A stretch of 46,807 nt of DNA from UBA1046 sp050945515 (GTDB taxonomy: Bacteria; Bacillota; Clostridia; Saccharofermentanales; DTU023): the NCBI GenBank assembly GCA_050945515.1, contig JBMNTB010000013.1, positions 1-46,807 of the forward strand, given 5' to 3'. The notes under the pieces were generated by a model. That model worked only from the letters and a program-made list of their open reading frames with translations. It had not been told where the DNA came from and ran no database searches. Below are positions 16,255 to 24,948 of the stretch, one piece after another (positions within the stretch are counted from its first letter, which is position 1; each line of letters starts with the position of its first letter). A program made the position numbers and the translations under genes.

Positions 16255-18645
16255 ATGCCAAAGAAAACACTGAAAATACTTGAATTCGATAAAGTACGCG
16301 ATCTGCTTGTTCTGCGTGCCGGTACGGCGCCGGGGCGGGAGCGCTGTGCGGCGCTCTCGCCGGAAACCGATCTGGAGAAGATTCGCTCGACACAGGCTGA
16401 GACCTCTGATATGGTTAGATTTCTGCTGGAGCGCAGCGATCTGCCGCTGGCCGGGATCTCAGAGATAAAACCGGCTGTACGCAGGGCCGTGGCTGAAGCT
16501 GTGCTGAGCACGGCTGAACTGCTGCGGATCGGTGCCTTTTTACGTTCTGTGCAGCGGGTGAAGGCGGTTTTGCCTGAAGACTATGGCGCAGATGCCGAGC
16601 CACGTCTGGTCTATGACCGCATTGCCATGCTCTATCCTTTGGCCGGGCTGGAGTCGAGGATTGATGAGTGTATCGCGGGTGAAGATGAAATCCGCGACCG
16701 TGCGACACCGGAGCTGTACAATATTCGCCGGCGGATCAGAAAAACGCAGGAGAATATCCGTCAGGAGCTGGATCGCCTGGTACGCTCGCGCCCCCAGGCT
16801 TTGCAAGAGGCCATAGTGACTTTGCGCGGTGATCGCTATGTCGTTCCCGTCAAGGCGGAACACCGCAATCAAGTCCCTGGATTAGTGCACGATACTTCAG
16901 CCAGCGGCAGCACTGTCTTTGTCGAGCCGCTGGCAGTCGTGGAGCTGAATAACCAGATCAAAGTTCTGATGGCCGAGGAAAAGCGGGAGATCGAGGAGAT
17001 TTTACGGGAACTGAGCAGCAAAGTGGCTAATCAGTCGGATGTCCTGCTGACCAATGCGGAGATTCTCACTGTACTTGACTTTGCTCAAGCCAAAGCCAGG
17101 CTGGCTCTGGCTATGAAAGCAATGCCGCCTGAATTCAACGATGAGGGGCGGATTGTTCTCAAAGGTGCGCGGCATCCCTTGATTGAGCCTCAGACCGTAG
17201 TTCCGATCGACTTTGAACTGGGTACGACTTTCCGCACTTTAGTGATTACCGGTCCTAATACCGGCGGCAAAACAGTCACACTCAAGACTTGCGGCCTTCT
17301 GACCCTGATGGGTATGGCCGGTTTGCAGATTCCGGCTCAAGACCGCAGCGAGCTTTCCACCTTTGATCATGTGCTGGCGGATATCGGGGACGAGCAGAGT
17401 ATTGAGCAAAGCCTTTCGACCTTCTCATCGCATCTGCGCCAGATTATTGAGATCATTGCTCTAGCCGGACCGGGTAGCCTGGTGCTGCTGGATGAACTCG
17501 GTGCGGGTACGGATCCTTCCGAAGGGGCGGCTTTAGCCATCTCTATCCTGGAAGATCTGCGCCGCAAGGGTGCACTGACAGTGGCAACCACCCATTATAA
17601 AGAGCTCAAAGGCTATGCACTCAACACCTCCGGAGTTGAGAATGCCTGCTGTGAATTTGATACCAATACTCTGCGCCCGACTTATCGTTTGATGATCGGT
17701 GTACCCGGTGTCAGCAATGCTTTCGCTATTTCACAGCGACTGGGTCTTGATCCGGAAATCATTGACCGAGCCAAAGAATTGATCTCTGACGAAGGCGCTC
17801 GCTTTGAGGAATTGGTGGCCTCGATAGAGAAGAGCCATCAGGAGGCTAGGCGCATACGGGCGGAGATAGACGCACTGCAGGCGGAGAGTGTTGCGGCAAG
17901 AGAAGCCCTGGCAGAGGAAGAGCGCAAGCTGGAACTAAAGCGCCGTGAGATCTTGGATCAGGCCAGGGAAGAAGCCGGCCGGCTCTATAATCAGGCGGAG
18001 GAAGAGATTGAGCAGTTGCTGGCCGAACTTAAGCAGAAGATGGAACAGGAAGCCGGCCATCATATTGTTAGTGAGGCCAGAGGTCAAATCCGTCAGGCCC
18101 GGGAAAGGATCGGCGCCGGCAGACAACAGGAGCGTCTGAGCAGACATGCCGGAGAGACTCTGACTGCGGCTGATATTGTGCCCGGAGAAAATTATGATGC
18201 TCCGGCTTTGGGACTGTCAGGCAGCGCGGAAGGTCTGCCGGACAGCAAGGGCAATGTGGTACTGCGCAGCGGGCAAATGCAGGTGACCGTGCCGGTGACC
18301 GCTTTGACCTGGCCCGCCAAGCAGAAAACTGTCAGCAAGAAGAGTACCACTCGCAGTAGCAAAGAAAATATCTCCGCGCTCACTGCTGAGAAGAGACTTT
18401 TCCTGGAGACGGAAATTATGCTGCGCGGCAAATTGGTTGAAGAAGCGCTGTTTGAATTGGATCATTATATTGATGATGCTGTCTTGGCCGGGCTTGGCAT
18501 AATCAGGATTGTACATGGCAAGGGCACCGGTGCTTTGCGTTCCGCCGTCGGCGATTTTCTGGCGCGTGACCGGAGAGTGGCGAGTTTTCGTCTGGGCGGG
18601 CCAGGTGAGGGCGGCGATGGCGTTACAATCGCCGAGCTGAAATAG
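16255..18645 (+). CDS. mutS2: MutS2 ATPase/endonuclease with Smr domain
   Basis: This 796-residue protein has the MutS2 layout: N-terminal core and clamp helices, Walker A GPNTGGKTVTLKT, Walker B LVLLDELGAGTDPSEG, a long charged coiled coil (about 515-625), a KOW-like part and the C-terminal Smr nuclease domain (about 715-796) with HGKGTGALR. It lacks the mismatch-binding domain of MutS. Known members suppress recombination or, as RqcU, act on collided ribosomes. The ATG at 16255 is preferred because the product then begins MPKKTLKILEFDKV, as in the family. An in-frame GTG at 16207 would add 16 unrelated residues. A short-spaced GGGGA precedes the ATG. Confidence 0.95.
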   Translation: MPKKTLKILEFDKVRDLLVLRAGTAPGRERCAALSPETDLEKIRSTQAETSDMVRFLLERSDLPLAGISEIKPAVRRAVAEAVLSTAELLRIGAFLRSVQRVKAVLPEDYGADAEPRLVYDRIAMLYPLAGLESRIDECIAGEDEIRDRATPELYNIRRRIRKTQENIRQELDRLVRSRPQALQEAIVTLRGDRYVVPVKAEHRNQVPGLVHDTSASGSTVFVEPLAVVELNNQIKVLMAEEKREIEEILRELSSKVANQSDVLLTNAEILTVLDFAQAKARLALAMKAMPPEFNDEGRIVLKGARHPLIEPQTVVPIDFELGTTFRTLVITGPNTGGKTVTLKTCGLLTLMGMAGLQIPAQDRSELSTFDHVLADIGDEQSIEQSLSTFSSHLRQIIEIIALAGPGSLVLLDELGAGTDPSEGAALAISILEDLRRKGALTVATTHYKELKGYALNTSGVENACCEFDTNTLRPTYRLMIGVPGVSNAFAISQRLGLDPEIIDRAKELISDEGARFEELVASIEKSHQEARRIRAEIDALQAESVAAREALAEEERKLELKRREILDQAREEAGRLYNQAEEEIEQLLAELKQKMEQEAGHHIVSEARGQIRQARERIGAGRQQERLSRHAGETLTAADIVPGENYDAPALGLSGSAEGLPDSKGNVVLRSGQMQVTVPVTALTWPAKQKTVSKKSTTRSSKENISALTAEKRLFLETEIMLRGKLVEEALFELDHYIDDAVLAGLGIIRIVHGKGTGALRSAVGDFLARDRRVASFRLGGPGEGGDGVTIAELK

Positions 18646-18653
18646 GGTATAAT
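18623..18653 (+). promoter_or_regulatory. Possible promoter for the glycogen operon
   Basis: A perfect TATAAT (18648-18653) starts two bases past the mutS2 stop and lies 43 bp before glgB. The best -35 is TTACAA (18623-18628) with a long 19-bp spacer, so strength is uncertain. Confidence 0.4.
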
Positions 18654-18696
18654 AACATTAATAGTTGCATACAGCGTTCTTAATAGGGGAGGAAGT

Positions 18697-20862
18697 ATGA
18701 ATCAGGCTTATCTGTTTAACACTGGGGATAACTTCCAAAGTTATAAGATGCTGGGAGCTCGTCCGGATTTGAGCCATGATGGGGAACCTGGTTTTCGCTT
18801 TGCTGTCTGGGCACCACATGCCAAGGCCGTCAGTGTTGTAGGCGATTTCAATTACTGGAATAGCGAGCGCGATCCTCTCTATCCTTATGGTACAACTGGA
18901 ATCTGGACGGGATTTATCAGCGGGGCTGAGCAATGGCAGCGCTACAAATATGCCATCAGAACCGAAGATGGGCGTCTGATCCTCAAAGCCGACCCCTTTG
19001 CCCGCCACGCTGAGACCAGGCCTAATACCGCCTCGATTCTCTATGATCCCGACGATTATGAATGGAATGACCTGGAATGGATGGAGCAGCGTCCGGACGC
19101 AACGGCGATTGGACCGCTGAATATCTACGAATGTCATCTCGGTTCCTGGCGCCGTTATCAGGACAATAATACCTATACATATCGTGAGATTGCACCGCAG
19201 CTGGCAACCTATATGACGGATATGGGTTACAATGCCGTCGAATTGATGCCGGTTAATGAGTATCCGCTGGATGCCTCTTGGGGCTATCAGGTAACGGGCT
19301 ATTTTGCTATAACTTCACGCTACGGTACCCCGGCTGATTTTAAATACTTTGTCGATACGATGCATCAGGCCGGCATTCGAGTTATCATTGACTGGGTTCC
19401 CGCCCATTTTCCGCGCGATGATTTTGCACTGGCCAATTTTGATGGCAAGCCTCTGTTCGAATATGCCGAGCCGCGCCTTCGAGATCACCCGTCCTGGGGT
19501 ACAATGATTTTTGATTATGGGCTGGCCGAGGTGAATTCATTTTTGATCTCTTCAGCCTGGTTATTGCTGGAGGAATTCCACGCGGACGGACTTAGAATAG
19601 ATGCTGTCAGCTCCATCCTTTCACTTAATTTCGGCCGCGATGATGCGGACAAAATCTACAATGAAAAGGGCGGGGAGGAAAATTACGAAGGAGTAGCTTT
19701 TATTCAGAAGCTAAACCGCACGATCAGGGAGAATATACCGGCGGCGATGATGATAGCGGAGGAGTCCTCAGCCTGGCCGCAGGTAACCGGACCGATCGAA
19801 GAAGGCGGTCTGGGGTTCACCCATAAATGGAATATGGGCTGGATGAACGACATTCTCACCTATATTAAAGCCGATTATTATGCCCGAGGTATATTTCATA
19901 AAAAAGTAACATTCTCTATGGTATATGCTTTTCATGAACGTTTTATCCTGCCCTTCTCCCACGATGAAGTGGTGCATGGCAAGAAGAGCTTGCTGGGGCG
20001 TATGCCGGGCGATTACTGGCGTCAATTCGCTTCGCTGCGCGCGCTGTATGTCTATCAATATACTCACCCCGGGGCTAAATTAAACTTTATGGGCAATGAA
20101 TTTGCGCCCTATACGGAATGGCGCTTCTATGAAGAACTGGAATGGTTCATGCTCAAATACCCCTCGCACCATGCGATGCAGAGCTTCTGCCGTGAGCTCA
20201 ATCATTTCTACCTTGATAACCCTGCCCTGTGGGAAGACGACCGCTCCTGGTCCGGCTTCCGGTGGATTCAGGTTGATGACGAATATAATAGTGTCTTTGC
20301 CTATTTGCGCCGGAGTACTGATCAGCAGCAGGTTCTGCTCTGCGTGTTGAATTTCACGCCTAAGAGTTTTGAAAATTATAAGTTTAGATTGCCGGAGGGT
20401 GGAATCTGGCGCCTGGTGTTGGACAGTGACAGCCAACGTTTTGGCGGCAGCTCATATCTTGAGCAAGATGAGGCTCATCATCTGCTGACAGCGATATCCC
20501 TCCCGACAACCGTGAGGAAACCGGCTGCTGCCGAGCTGCAGAATGAGTCTATTTCCGAACCGGGCGATAAACCGGTAACTGAATCAGCATACGAGCAGGC
20601 TGTCGAGCAAGGTAATGAGTCTGCTTTTGAATCAGCCGCCAGTTCAGATGACGGGTCGATTTCCACACCGGGCAATATGTTAAAGTCGGAACAGGGCACG
20701 GTGCAAAGTTGGGAACTTAATGTGAAGCTGCCGCCTTTGGCGGGGCTGATCTTTGTCAAAGAAAAAAATTCACTGAATGGAGGTGTTATTGATGGTCAGA
20801 CAGGAAACGGTTGCCATGATATTGGCCGGCGGTCAGGGAACCCGCCTGGGTGTACTGACTGA
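18697..20862 (+). CDS. glgB: 1,4-alpha-glucan branching enzyme GlgB
   Basis: This 721-residue GH13 enzyme makes alpha-1,6 branches in glycogen. A CBM48 domain (about 25-110) precedes the catalytic barrel. The nucleophile is Asp302 (DGLRIDAV), the acid/base is Glu355 (MIAEESS) and the transition-state Asp is Asp423 (FSHDEVVHGKKS). The C-terminal beta domain is interrupted by about 60 low-complexity acidic residues (609-668), after which the usual ending LPPLAGLIF resumes. About 30 further residues run past it, and the last 24 codons overlap the start of glgC in another frame. GGGGAGGAAG precedes the ATG. It is the first gene of the glg operon. The ends are unusual, but the core is unambiguous. 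Confidence 0.95.
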   Translation: MNQAYLFNTGDNFQSYKMLGARPDLSHDGEPGFRFAVWAPHAKAVSVVGDFNYWNSERDPLYPYGTTGIWTGFISGAEQWQRYKYAIRTEDGRLILKADPFARHAETRPNTASILYDPDDYEWNDLEWMEQRPDATAIGPLNIYECHLGSWRRYQDNNTYTYREIAPQLATYMTDMGYNAVELMPVNEYPLDASWGYQVTGYFAITSRYGTPADFKYFVDTMHQAGIRVIIDWVPAHFPRDDFALANFDGKPLFEYAEPRLRDHPSWGTMIFDYGLAEVNSFLISSAWLLLEEFHADGLRIDAVSSILSLNFGRDDADKIYNEKGGEENYEGVAFIQKLNRTIRENIPAAMMIAEESSAWPQVTGPIEEGGLGFTHKWNMGWMNDILTYIKADYYARGIFHKKVTFSMVYAFHERFILPFSHDEVVHGKKSLLGRMPGDYWRQFASLRALYVYQYTHPGAKLNFMGNEFAPYTEWRFYEELEWFMLKYPSHHAMQSFCRELNHFYLDNPALWEDDRSWSGFRWIQVDDEYNSVFAYLRRSTDQQQVLLCVLNFTPKSFENYKFRLPEGGIWRLVLDSDSQRFGGSSYLEQDEAHHLLTAISLPTTVRKPAAAELQNESISEPGDKPVTESAYEQAVEQGNESAFESAASSDDGSISTPGNMLKSEQGTVQSWELNVKLPPLAGLIFVKEKNSLNGGVIDGQTGNGCHDIGRRSGNPPGCTD

Positions 20863-22072
20863 TCATGTAGCCAAACCCGCCGTACCTTTCGGCAGTCGCT
20901 ATCGCATCATAGATTTCCCCCTTAGCAACTGTACCAATTCAGGCATTGAGGCTGTAGGCGTCCTGACTCAGTATCAGCCGCTGGAGCTCAACAAATACAT
21001 TGGTAACGGTCACTCTTGGGATCTGGATCGCAATAGCGGCGGAACTTATATTTTACCGCCCTATCAGAGCATTTATGGCAGTGACTGGTATAAGGGCACA
21101 GCGAATGCGATCTATCAGAATATTTCTTTTATTGATCGTTTCTCCCCCAAGTATGTGCTGGTCCTCTCCGGTGATCATGTCTACAAGATGGATTATAGTG
21201 CGATGGTCAGACAGCATGTCCAAACAGAGGCTGACGGTACCATTGCGGTGATCGAAGTGCCTTGGGAAGAGACATCCCGCTTCGGGATTATGAACACCGA
21301 TGAAGATAATCGCATTACTGAATTTGAGGAAAAGCCCAAGGAGGCCAAAAATAATCTGGCTTCAATGGGCGTCTATTGCTTCTCTTGGCAGGCTCTGAGA
21401 AAGTATCTGATCTTAGATGAAGAGAAGACCGGTTCTGACAATGATTTCGGTAAGAATGTAATTCCCATGATGTTGGCGGATCAGCAGAGAATGTATGCCT
21501 ATACTTTCAACGGCTATTGGAAAGATGTGGGAACTGTATACTCACTATGGGAATCGAATATGGATCTGCTTGACAAGCCGGAAGAGATCAATCTGAACGA
21601 TGATTCCTGGCGTATCTATAGCCGCAACCCAATCCGTCCCTCGCATTTTGTCGGTCCCAATGCTGTACTGGACAGAGTGGCCGTGACGGACGGTGCGGAA
21701 GTATATGGTACGGTGATTCATTCTATGCTCTCGCATAGCGTCGTGGTTGAAGAGGGCGCGACGGTCAAAGACTCATTCCTGATGCCGGGAGTTGTGGTTA
21801 AGCAGGGCAGTTGTCTGGATCGCTGTATTGTCGGTATGAATACTATTATCGGTGCTGATGTGCAGGTTGGACCGGACGTTACAGACGGTACTAATTATTA
21901 TGAAAATGAACGGGTCTGCACAGAAGGTATCACAGTTTTCGAACAGAATTTAATCATTAACGACGGCGCCAAAATCAATGGCAATTCCATGATTTATATG
22001 CCGACAGCCAACGAGGGTTTCAACAAGATCGTAGTCGGTCTCAATGAACGAGAATTGGCGATGGAGGTGTAA
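20792..22072 (+). CDS. glgC: Glucose-1-phosphate adenylyltransferase GlgC
   Basis: A 426-residue enzyme making ADP-glucose from ATP and glucose-1-phosphate, the committed step of glycogen synthesis. The nucleotide loop MILAGGQGTRLGVLT, the KPAVPFG block, FPLSNCTNSGI, the metal-region GDHVYKMDY and EFEEKPKE are intact, so this is the catalytic subunit. The C-terminal third is the left-handed beta-helix domain. The ATG at 20792 is chosen because GGAGG (at the codons of an earlier in-frame ATG, 20777) lies nine bases before it. The start lies inside the end of glgB, which implies translational coupling. glgD starts two bases after its stop. Confidence 0.96.
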   Translation: MVRQETVAMILAGGQGTRLGVLTDHVAKPAVPFGSRYRIIDFPLSNCTNSGIEAVGVLTQYQPLELNKYIGNGHSWDLDRNSGGTYILPPYQSIYGSDWYKGTANAIYQNISFIDRFSPKYVLVLSGDHVYKMDYSAMVRQHVQTEADGTIAVIEVPWEETSRFGIMNTDEDNRITEFEEKPKEAKNNLASMGVYCFSWQALRKYLILDEEKTGSDNDFGKNVIPMMLADQQRMYAYTFNGYWKDVGTVYSLWESNMDLLDKPEEINLNDDSWRIYSRNPIRPSHFVGPNAVLDRVAVTDGAEVYGTVIHSMLSHSVVVEEGATVKDSFLMPGVVVKQGSCLDRCIVGMNTIIGADVQVGPDVTDGTNYYENERVCTEGITVFEQNLIINDGAKINGNSMIYMPTANEGFNKIVVGLNERELAMEV

Positions 22073-22073
22073 G

Positions 22074-23183
22074 ATGCTGATAAATGCGATGGGATTGATA
22101 GTTGCAGACCATGACCAGGTTCACCTGGGTGAGTTGACCGGACCTAGAGCTTTGGCAGCGGTGCCCTTTGCCGGGCGCTACCGCATCATTGACTTTATTC
22201 TCTCCAATATGGTCAATTCCGGTATCAAGACAGTTGGCGTCCTAGCCGAGACAAAGTACCGTTCCCTGATGGATCATTTGGGTACCGGTGCCTCCTGGGA
22301 TTTAGACAGGATGACACAACGCCTGTTTATTCTGCCGCCTTTTATTAATCAGAGTATCATGCGCGGAGCACAGACCTCAGATCTTTCCGGTCTGCTGAAT
22401 TATGTCGAAAATGGCAATCAGAAATATGTGGTTATTTCCGATAGTAATGTGATCATGAATGAACGCTATGAAAAATTGTTTGAGGAACATGTTGAGTCAG
22501 GGGCGGAGATAACAGTTCTGTATAATAAGGACGGAGCGCGTTTCGGTTCTCCGGTTATCAGCCTGGAACTGAACAAGCAGGGCAGGGTTGTTGACCTGCT
22601 GCTCGATGCCCCTCATCTGGCAAATGACAATAACTTTCTCGGGCTCTCCATCATCTCGCGCGACCTTTTCATCACACTGTTGGAGGCAGCCATTGCTCGC
22701 GGTCTCAACGAATTTACACAATTGACGCTGCTGCGGATGTTCCCTGATCTGGATATCCGGGGCTGTGAGCATGATGGCTTTTCCCTACGGATAAACTCTG
22801 TTGCTACTTATTACAGCGCCAGTATGAGGCTGTTGGAAAGCAAGGTGCGCAATCATCTGTTCCGTCAGGAGCGACCGGTCTTTACCAAGGTCAAGAACGA
22901 AGCTCCGGCGGAATTTGTCACCGGCTGCAAAGCCAGCAATCTGCTCTCATCAGACGGCTGTATTATCCGCGGGGAGGTCTCGAACAGCGTTTTCTTCCGC
23001 GGTGTTGATATGGGCAAGCATAGTGTGGTCAGGAACTCAATCATCTTCCAGGATGTAGTGATTCAGGACGGAGTGGTGCTCGAGCATGTTATCATTGATA
23101 AAGACTGCATTATCCGCAGCGGAGTTGAACTCAAAGGTCAGCCGGACTATCCGGTCTTGATTGGCAAAGGTTCTCTGGTCTGA
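22074..23183 (+). CDS. glgD: GlgD, regulatory-type subunit of ADP-glucose pyrophosphorylase
   Basis: This 369-residue paralogue of GlgC keeps the fold and some blocks (FAGRYRIIDFILSNMVNSGI, the C-terminal beta-helix repeats). It has lost the nucleotide loop: where GlgC has GGQGTRL, this protein has ADHDQVHLGEL. That is characteristic of GlgD, which in Bacillota pairs with GlgC and raises its activity while being poorly active alone. The ATG at 22074 follows GGAGG, which lies in the last codons of glgC. Tight spacing on both sides supports a stoichiometric complex. An earlier in-frame ATG (22044) overlaps glgC and lacks a binding site. Confidence 0.93.
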   Translation: MLINAMGLIVADHDQVHLGELTGPRALAAVPFAGRYRIIDFILSNMVNSGIKTVGVLAETKYRSLMDHLGTGASWDLDRMTQRLFILPPFINQSIMRGAQTSDLSGLLNYVENGNQKYVVISDSNVIMNERYEKLFEEHVESGAEITVLYNKDGARFGSPVISLELNKQGRVVDLLLDAPHLANDNNFLGLSIISRDLFITLLEAAIARGLNEFTQLTLLRMFPDLDIRGCEHDGFSLRINSVATYYSASMRLLESKVRNHLFRQERPVFTKVKNEAPAEFVTGCKASNLLSSDGCIIRGEVSNSVFFRGVDMGKHSVVRNSIIFQDVVIQDGVVLEHVIIDKDCIIRSGVELKGQPDYPVLIGKGSLV

Positions 23184-23230
23184 TAATCAGGGTGCACGCC
23201 ATGGTGTTCCGGCAGTGAAAGGAAGGTAGA

Positions 23231-24946
23231 ATGAAAATCCTTTTTGTTAGTTCTGAATTGAGTCCACTGGCTCATACCGGCGGTCTGGGCGATGTTGTCG
23301 CCGCTTTACCGGCCGCCCTGTTGGAGACAGGCCATGATGCCCGCATCATCATACCGCTTTACCGTCAGATCAGGCTTGCTTATGGTGACGATCTTGAATT
23401 TATGCGCTGGACGATGATCCAGATCGGCTGGCGGACTATGTACAGCGGTCTTTTCCGCCTGCAACTGGGCGATGTTACGGTCTATCTGATCGATAATGAA
23501 TATTTTTTCGGCCATGATGATATCTATTTGGATTATACCTTTGATATTGAGCGCTTTGCTTTTTTCCAGCGTGCTGTTCTGGAAGTCCTTGGTGAGCCAC
23601 TGGATTTTCAGCCGGATATTTTACACCTTAATGATTGGCAGACAGCAATGATTCCGGTACTGCTGGAAGCGCATTATAGGCCTCACGGTTACCATACCAG
23701 GCTGAAAACTGTTCTCACAATCCACAATCTAAAATATCAAGGCGTGCATGGCAGAGCGCAGATGCAGGATCTGTTTGATCTGCCGGAGAGCTATTTCACA
23801 GATGAGCTGATCCTGAAAGACGGTGTGCCTAATTTCCTCAAGGCCGGTATTTTATTTTCCGACCATATTACAACCGTCTCGCCGACTTATGCGGCAGAGA
23901 TCCTGACTGATTACTTCGGCGAAGGTCTAAATTATGTATTGAGAGCGGAGAAAACTAAGCTAACAGGCATCCTTAACGGGATTGATACTGTATCCTATGA
24001 CCCGGCCACAGATCCTGTGCTGCCTAGTAACTATGACGTAACCACTTGGCTGAGCGGCAAGACCATCTGTAAAAAATCTCTCACTGACGATCTGGGTCTG
24101 ACCGAAGTAGCAGACAACCCGCTCCTGGTCATGGTGACCAGGCTGACTAATCAGAAGGGCATTGATCTGTTGTTACATATAGCTGATGAGCTTTTGACTA
24201 CGACTGCGGCCAATCTGGTCATCCTGGGCACAGGCGATGAGAATTATGAATTGCGCATCCGCGATCTGGCCGCGCGCCATCCTGAACAGATGAGAGCTAT
24301 CATCGAGTTTGATCCGGTCCTGGCACGTCAGCTTTACGCAGCCTCCGACCTATTCCTTATGCCGTCCTTGTTCGAGCCCTGCGGTCTTTCGCAGATGATT
24401 GCCATGCGATACGGCAGTCTGCCTGTGGTTCGCCAGACAGGAGGTCTGGCTGATACAGTTCAGCCCTATAATCAGTACGATGGCAGTGGCAATGGTTTCG
24501 GCTTCCTCAATATTAATGCTCATGAGCTTCTATTTACAACCAAGGATGCCATTGAGCTCTATGAAAATGATCCGGCCGCCTGGGCCAGCTTAGTCGAAAC
24601 AGCCATGAGCGGCGATTATTCCTGGCTGCACTCTGCCCGTGAATACGCAGTCATCTACCAGGCTATTATCCCTAAGAGCCTTCCGGATGAAGCCGAGCAA
24701 GCGGTAGAAGCGGAACAGCCTAAACAACCGGATGGGAGGCAGCAGACTGAGCAAATCGAAGAAGTGGAGCAGATACAGCAACCGAAACGAGTAGAAAAGC
24801 CTAAACAGCCGAAAAAATCCGCACAAACGGATGAACCGGAGAAACGGGAACAGCCAGAAGAACCGGAACAGTCGGAAGAGCCGGGCCGTAATAACCGCAA
24901 AAGAGGCAGTGGCAAAGGCCGAAGCAGCCGGAGCGATAACAGATAG
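23231..24946 (+). CDS. glgA: Glycogen synthase GlgA with long charged tail
   Basis: A GT5 glycogen synthase that transfers glucose from ADP-glucose to the growing alpha-1,4 chain. The N-terminal SELSPLAHTGGLGDV carries the ADP-glucose-binding KTGGL-type loop with His in place of Lys. MVTRLTNQKGIDLL and LFEPCGLSQMIAMRYGSLPV mark the C-terminal half. The enzyme proper ends near residue 480, the normal length. About 90 more residues (481-571) are rich in Glu, Gln, Pro and Lys and end in a basic Arg/Ser/Gly stretch, probably disordered. AAGGAAGG precedes the ATG. The gene lies in an operon with glgBCD; the GH13 gene starts two bases after its stop. Confidence 0.95.
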   Translation: MKILFVSSELSPLAHTGGLGDVVAALPAALLETGHDARIIIPLYRQIRLAYGDDLEFMRWTMIQIGWRTMYSGLFRLQLGDVTVYLIDNEYFFGHDDIYLDYTFDIERFAFFQRAVLEVLGEPLDFQPDILHLNDWQTAMIPVLLEAHYRPHGYHTRLKTVLTIHNLKYQGVHGRAQMQDLFDLPESYFTDELILKDGVPNFLKAGILFSDHITTVSPTYAAEILTDYFGEGLNYVLRAEKTKLTGILNGIDTVSYDPATDPVLPSNYDVTTWLSGKTICKKSLTDDLGLTEVADNPLLVMVTRLTNQKGIDLLLHIADELLTTTAANLVILGTGDENYELRIRDLAARHPEQMRAIIEFDPVLARQLYAASDLFLMPSLFEPCGLSQMIAMRYGSLPVVRQTGGLADTVQPYNQYDGSGNGFGFLNINAHELLFTTKDAIELYENDPAAWASLVETAMSGDYSWLHSAREYAVIYQAIIPKSLPDEAEQAVEAEQPKQPDGRQQTEQIEEVEQIQQPKRVEKPKQPKKSAQTDEPEKREQPEEPEQSEEPGRNNRKRGSGKGRSSRSDNR

Positions 24947-24948
24947 TT

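Noticed and set aside
20777..20862. A frameshift fusing or breaking glgB and glgC
   Set aside because: Both proteins have their full conserved cores, and glgC has a good start and binding site, so a natural overlap is the simpler reading.
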